DNA of 7,685 bases, from the NCBI GenBank assembly GCA_023230245.1, contig JALNXT010000058.1, positions 1-7,685 of the forward strand, in the 5' to 3' direction. Numbering within the stretch: the stretch's first letter is position 1; each line of letters starts with the position of its first letter. The position numbers and the translations under genes were made by a program. The notes below the pieces were generated by a model. It worked only from the letters and a program-made list of their open reading frames with translations, was not told where the DNA came from and ran no database searches. This stretch comes from Candidatus Cloacimonadota bacterium. Lineage in GTDB: Bacteria; Cloacimonadota; Cloacimonadia; Cloacimonadales; Cloacimonadaceae. Of this stretch, positions 6,012-7,685 are shown piece by piece.

Positions 6012-6123
6012 TGCTTGCTTGTCCGAAAGGGGGTTCATCGGGATCTGATCGGGATCTCATCGGGATAACACCCGATCAACACCGCTTCAGCTCTGGTTTA
6101 GATTGGCTTCGGACAAGTAAGCA
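6012..6123. repeat. 16-bp imperfect inverted repeat enclosing tandem repeats
   Basis: The arm at 6012-6027 (TGCTTGCTTGTCCGAA) is complementary to 6108-6123 (TTCGGACAAGTAAGCA) at 15 of 16 positions. The one exception (G6017/T6118) would be a G-U pair in a plus-strand RNA. The 80-nt interior holds three 11-bp tandem units and a small hairpin. It may be a miniature mobile or dispersed intergenic repeat or part of a structured transcript. Flanking target-site duplications are not evident. Confidence 0.5.
6037..6069. repeat. three 11-bp tandem repeats (ATCGGGATCTS type)
   Basis: Units at 6037-6047 (ATCGGGATCTG), 6048-6058 (ATCGGGATCTC) and 6059-6069 (ATCGGGATAAC) share the core ATCGGGAT. The third unit starts a perfect 6-bp hairpin, ATCGGG (6059-6064) with CCCGAT (6071-6076) and a 6-nt loop. 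The 11-bp period puts the copies on one face of the helix, compatible with protein binding, though slippage of a dispersed repeat is equally possible. Confidence 0.7.
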
Positions 6124-6285
6124 AGGGTTAAAGGCAACGAAGCTTGGGTATTTTCGTGGAATCTTTCTCCTTTCAATAACTATTCAGCACGCAGACAATC
6201 ACCAGATGACATGCTATATTACCGAGGCAATTGAAAATCAGACTGACTTTAAAAAAATGGGGGAATGCCTGAAACAATTCTTTCC

Positions 6286-6313
6286 TTGACAAAGAGAGTA
6301 AGTTGATTAAACT
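6286..6313 (+). promoter_or_regulatory. candidate sigma70-type promoter of the LamG gene
   Basis: A perfect TTGACA (6286-6291) is followed after 16 nt by TAAACT (6308-6313), which matches TATAAT at 4 of 6 positions. Transcription would start near 6320 and leave a leader of about 70 nt. It is the best promoter-like pair upstream of the plus-strand gene. Confidence 0.45.
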
Positions 6314-6326
6314 GTAATTCATCTGA

Positions 6327-6343
6327 GATTCCCTGTGGGGATT
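6327..6343 (+). promoter_or_regulatory. small 5'-leader hairpin
   Basis: GATTCCC (6327-6333) pairs with GGGGATT (6337-6343) around a TGT loop; five pairs are Watson-Crick and two are G-U on the plus strand. It lies just after the expected transcription start of the LamG gene and could stabilise the mRNA 5' end. Its function is unknown. Confidence 0.3.
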
Positions 6344-6384
6344 GAAGATGTGAAGTTAATGAAAAGATATCTATGTATTCTAAT

Positions 6385-6390
6385 GGAGGA
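6385..6390 (+). promoter_or_regulatory. ribosome-binding site of the LamG gene
   Basis: GGAGGA ends 3 nt before the ATG at 6394. It is a strong Shine-Dalgarno match, and the reading frame from this ATG opens with a clear signal peptide. Confidence 0.75.
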
Positions 6391-6393
6391 ATC

Positions 6394-7685
6394 ATGAGTC
6401 ACAAAGGCGTCATATTTTTCGTACTGCTTCTAATAATAGCCAGTACTACTTGGGCAGCGAATGCCCTCCAATTTGGTAGCGCAGCTCCCAACCCAGACTA
6501 CGTAAACATAGGAGCTAACCAATTCAACCCCATCTTTAACGGCTTAAGCGGTTTCACTTGGGAAGGCTGGATCAGACCATCTAATGTCGGCACTGTCAGC
6601 CGTGTTTTCCACGTAGGAAATTCAGATCCCGGGGTAACTGCCTTTGCTATGGAAATCAATGCAAATGGGAGCCTAACAGGTTACGCCAGAAGTATAAACA
6701 CTGATGGAGCGCAAGCGGCTTTAACTGCTGCTGCAACCGTAAGCAATGGTAATTGGTATTATGTAGCGGTTACAGTGAATTTTGCCGCAGGACAGAAAAG
6801 CATTAAAGTCTATGTGAATGGAACGCAAGCCGCAGCAAACAACGCCCCTACTTTTGCCAAGTTAGTTTATAATCAAGGCGCAGCCCATACTCATATCGAT
6901 TTATTTGGTGCTTATCTACCTCCAACAGATCCTCGGGGTTTTCAGGGTTTAATGGATGAATTCCGTTACTGGAATTACGCTAAGAGCGCAGCACAGGTGA
7001 AATCTGATATGTACAAGAAGCTGGCGGGAAATGAAACAGGTCTGCTGGGTCTTTGGAATTTTGATGAAACTGTTGGCACAACCGCAGATGACGTTAGCCC
7101 CAGCAATAAAAATGGCACTTTAGTCAATTTCCCTGCAAGTCCTTGGGTAAGTGGTTACACTAATCTGTATTCAGTGCCTAATAGTCAAGCAATCAGTATC
7201 AACACTACTCCGGTCTCGCCTACATCTCAGACTGTGCTATGGAATAATGGCAATGGAGCTAAACGCATTGTTGTAATGAATACTTCCAACAGCTTTATTG
7301 ACCCAATAAACGGAGATGATCCTACTGCTGACAATAGTTGGAACAATGCTGGACAGCAGGTTGTTTTCAATGGAGCAGGTAGTTCTGTCACTGTATCCGA
7401 TCTGAATAGCCATACTGCTTATTGGTACAGGGTATATGAGTATAACGGCAGCGGAGTTTATACAATCTATCAGACTGCTACTGCCTTGGGTAATCCTCTA
7501 GAAGGCGATGAGGTACTGCCAGTTGAACTAAGCTCTTTCACCGCAGTCCTAACCGTGGAAAACTATGTAACGGTACAATGGGCAACTCAATCTGAAACGG
7601 GAGTAGGCGGGTACTACATTTACCGCTCTATGAATGACGATTGGACAAATGCCGTACAGATTTGCGAAATGATTAATGCTACCAA
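6394..7685 (+). CDS. secreted LamG-domain protein with FnIII-like modules (partial, 3' end outside window)
   Basis: 430 full codons are visible with no stop, so the C-terminus is missing. Residues 1 to about 24 form a signal peptide: a short basic start (MSHK), a hydrophobic core (VIFFVLLLIIA) and small residues before a likely cut near TTWA/ANA. Residues about 25-255 look like a LamG/concanavalin-like jelly roll, opening with 'ALQFGSAAPNPDYVNIG' and 'FTWEGWIRP' and closing with 'GLLGLWNFDE'. Residues about 268-367 resemble a fibronectin-III-like repeat seen in secreted proteins of Bacteroidetes and relatives ('SSVTVSDLNSHTAYWYRVYEYNGSG'). From 375, 'LPVELSSFTA' begins the common module that usually precedes a C-terminal sorting or anchoring domain. 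The expected role is carbohydrate or surface binding outside the cell or on its surface. No catalytic domain is seen in the visible part. It has its own promoter and is divergent from the redox operon, so a functional link is not implied. Confidence 0.85.
   Translation, partial: MSHKGVIFFVLLLIIASTTWAANALQFGSAAPNPDYVNIGANQFNPIFNGLSGFTWEGWIRPSNVGTVSRVFHVGNSDPGVTAFAMEINANGSLTGYARSINTDGAQAALTAAATVSNGNWYYVAVTVNFAAGQKSIKVYVNGTQAAANNAPTFAKLVYNQGAAHTHIDLFGAYLPPTDPRGFQGLMDEFRYWNYAKSAAQVKSDMYKKLAGNETGLLGLWNFDETVGTTADDVSPSNKNGTLVNFPASPWVSGYTNLYSVPNSQAISINTTPVSPTSQTVLWNNGNGAKRIVVMNTSNSFIDPINGDDPTADNSWNNAGQQVVFNGAGSSVTVSDLNSHTAYWYRVYEYNGSGVYTIYQTATALGNPLEGDEVLPVELSSFTAVLTVENYVTVQWATQSETGVGGYYIYRSMNDDWTNAVQICEMINAT

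Larger units (their letters stand above)
5643..6393. other. divergent intergenic region (751 nt) rich in inverted repeats
   Basis: No convincing protein gene is visible on either strand between the two divergent start codons. The region holds, left to right, an 8-bp inverted repeat near the operon start (5724-5748), a four-helix cloverleaf-like element (5781-5967), a palindrome with internal 11-bp tandem repeats (6012-6123), a stretch with no recognisable signal (about 6130-6280), and the promoter and leader of the LamG gene (6286-6393). Confidence 0.7.

Noticed and set aside
6005..6289. A 94-codon open frame on the plus strand, including a 27-residue ATG-started peptide at 6206-6289.
   Set aside because: No start codon with a Shine-Dalgarno site. 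It runs through the palindrome and tandem repeats, ends inside the LamG promoter's TTGACA, and has no recognisable protein character.
6322..6348. CRISPR-repeat-like string (CCCTGTGGGGATTGAA).
   Set aside because: It looks like the end of some type I repeats, but there is one copy only, with no spacers and no cas genes in the window.

Overview
The window is most likely from an anaerobic, fermentative or syntrophic bacterium, and Candidatus Cloacimonadota (Cloacimonas-like) is my best guess. This is inference. It rests on a soluble NuoE/NuoF/HydA-style electron-transfer operon typical of strict anaerobes, beside a secreted LamG protein carrying the 'LPVELSSFTA' fibronectin-like module common in Bacteroidetes, Cloacimonadota and relatives. 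No rRNA or other phylogenetic marker is present to settle the taxonomy.

Layout. Bases 1-56 hold the last codons of a plus-strand gene whose tail resembles a GGDEF (diguanylate cyclase) C-terminus. It converges on a three-gene minus-strand operon spanning 5642 down to 73. The operon encodes, in order of transcription, a NuoE-like [2Fe-2S] subunit (5178-5642), a NuoF/HydB-like FMN and Fe-S subunit with extra C-terminal ferredoxin clusters (3400-5169), and an unusual 1104-residue flavo-iron-sulfur protein (73-3387). Gaps are 8 and 12 nt, and each upstream stop codon (TAG) lies inside the next gene's TAGGAG ribosome-binding site. A roughly 750-nt divergent intergenic region (5643-6393) follows, unusually rich in inverted repeats. 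A signal-peptide LamG/FnIII surface protein (6394 onward) then runs off the right edge.

How the operon works. The NuoE- and NuoF-like pair forms the NAD(H)/FMN module shared by bifurcating hydrogenases (HydABC), NAD-dependent formate dehydrogenases and the Sporomusa-type transhydrogenase (Stn). The third subunit has no [FeFe]-hydrogenase H-cluster motifs. It carries a GltD/NfnB-like FAD and NADPH domain inserted between a NuoG/HydA-type [2Fe-2S] domain and a 2x[4Fe-4S] domain, then a [4Fe-4S] site and a shortened, apparently cofactor-less molybdopterin-oxidoreductase-like domain. The most economical reading is a soluble NADH/NADPH/ferredoxin electron-bifurcating or confurcating transhydrogenase of Stn type with an extra C-terminal NuoG/FdhA-like remnant. 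Activity is inferred, not shown.

Most unusual non-coding signal. Bases 5781-5967 contain four perfectly Watson-Crick helices (9, 10, 11 and 9 bp) that abut almost without linkers and together define a four-way-junction (cloverleaf) fold. I recognise no known RNA family or mobile element in it. A second palindrome with 11-bp tandem repeats lies just beyond (6012-6123).
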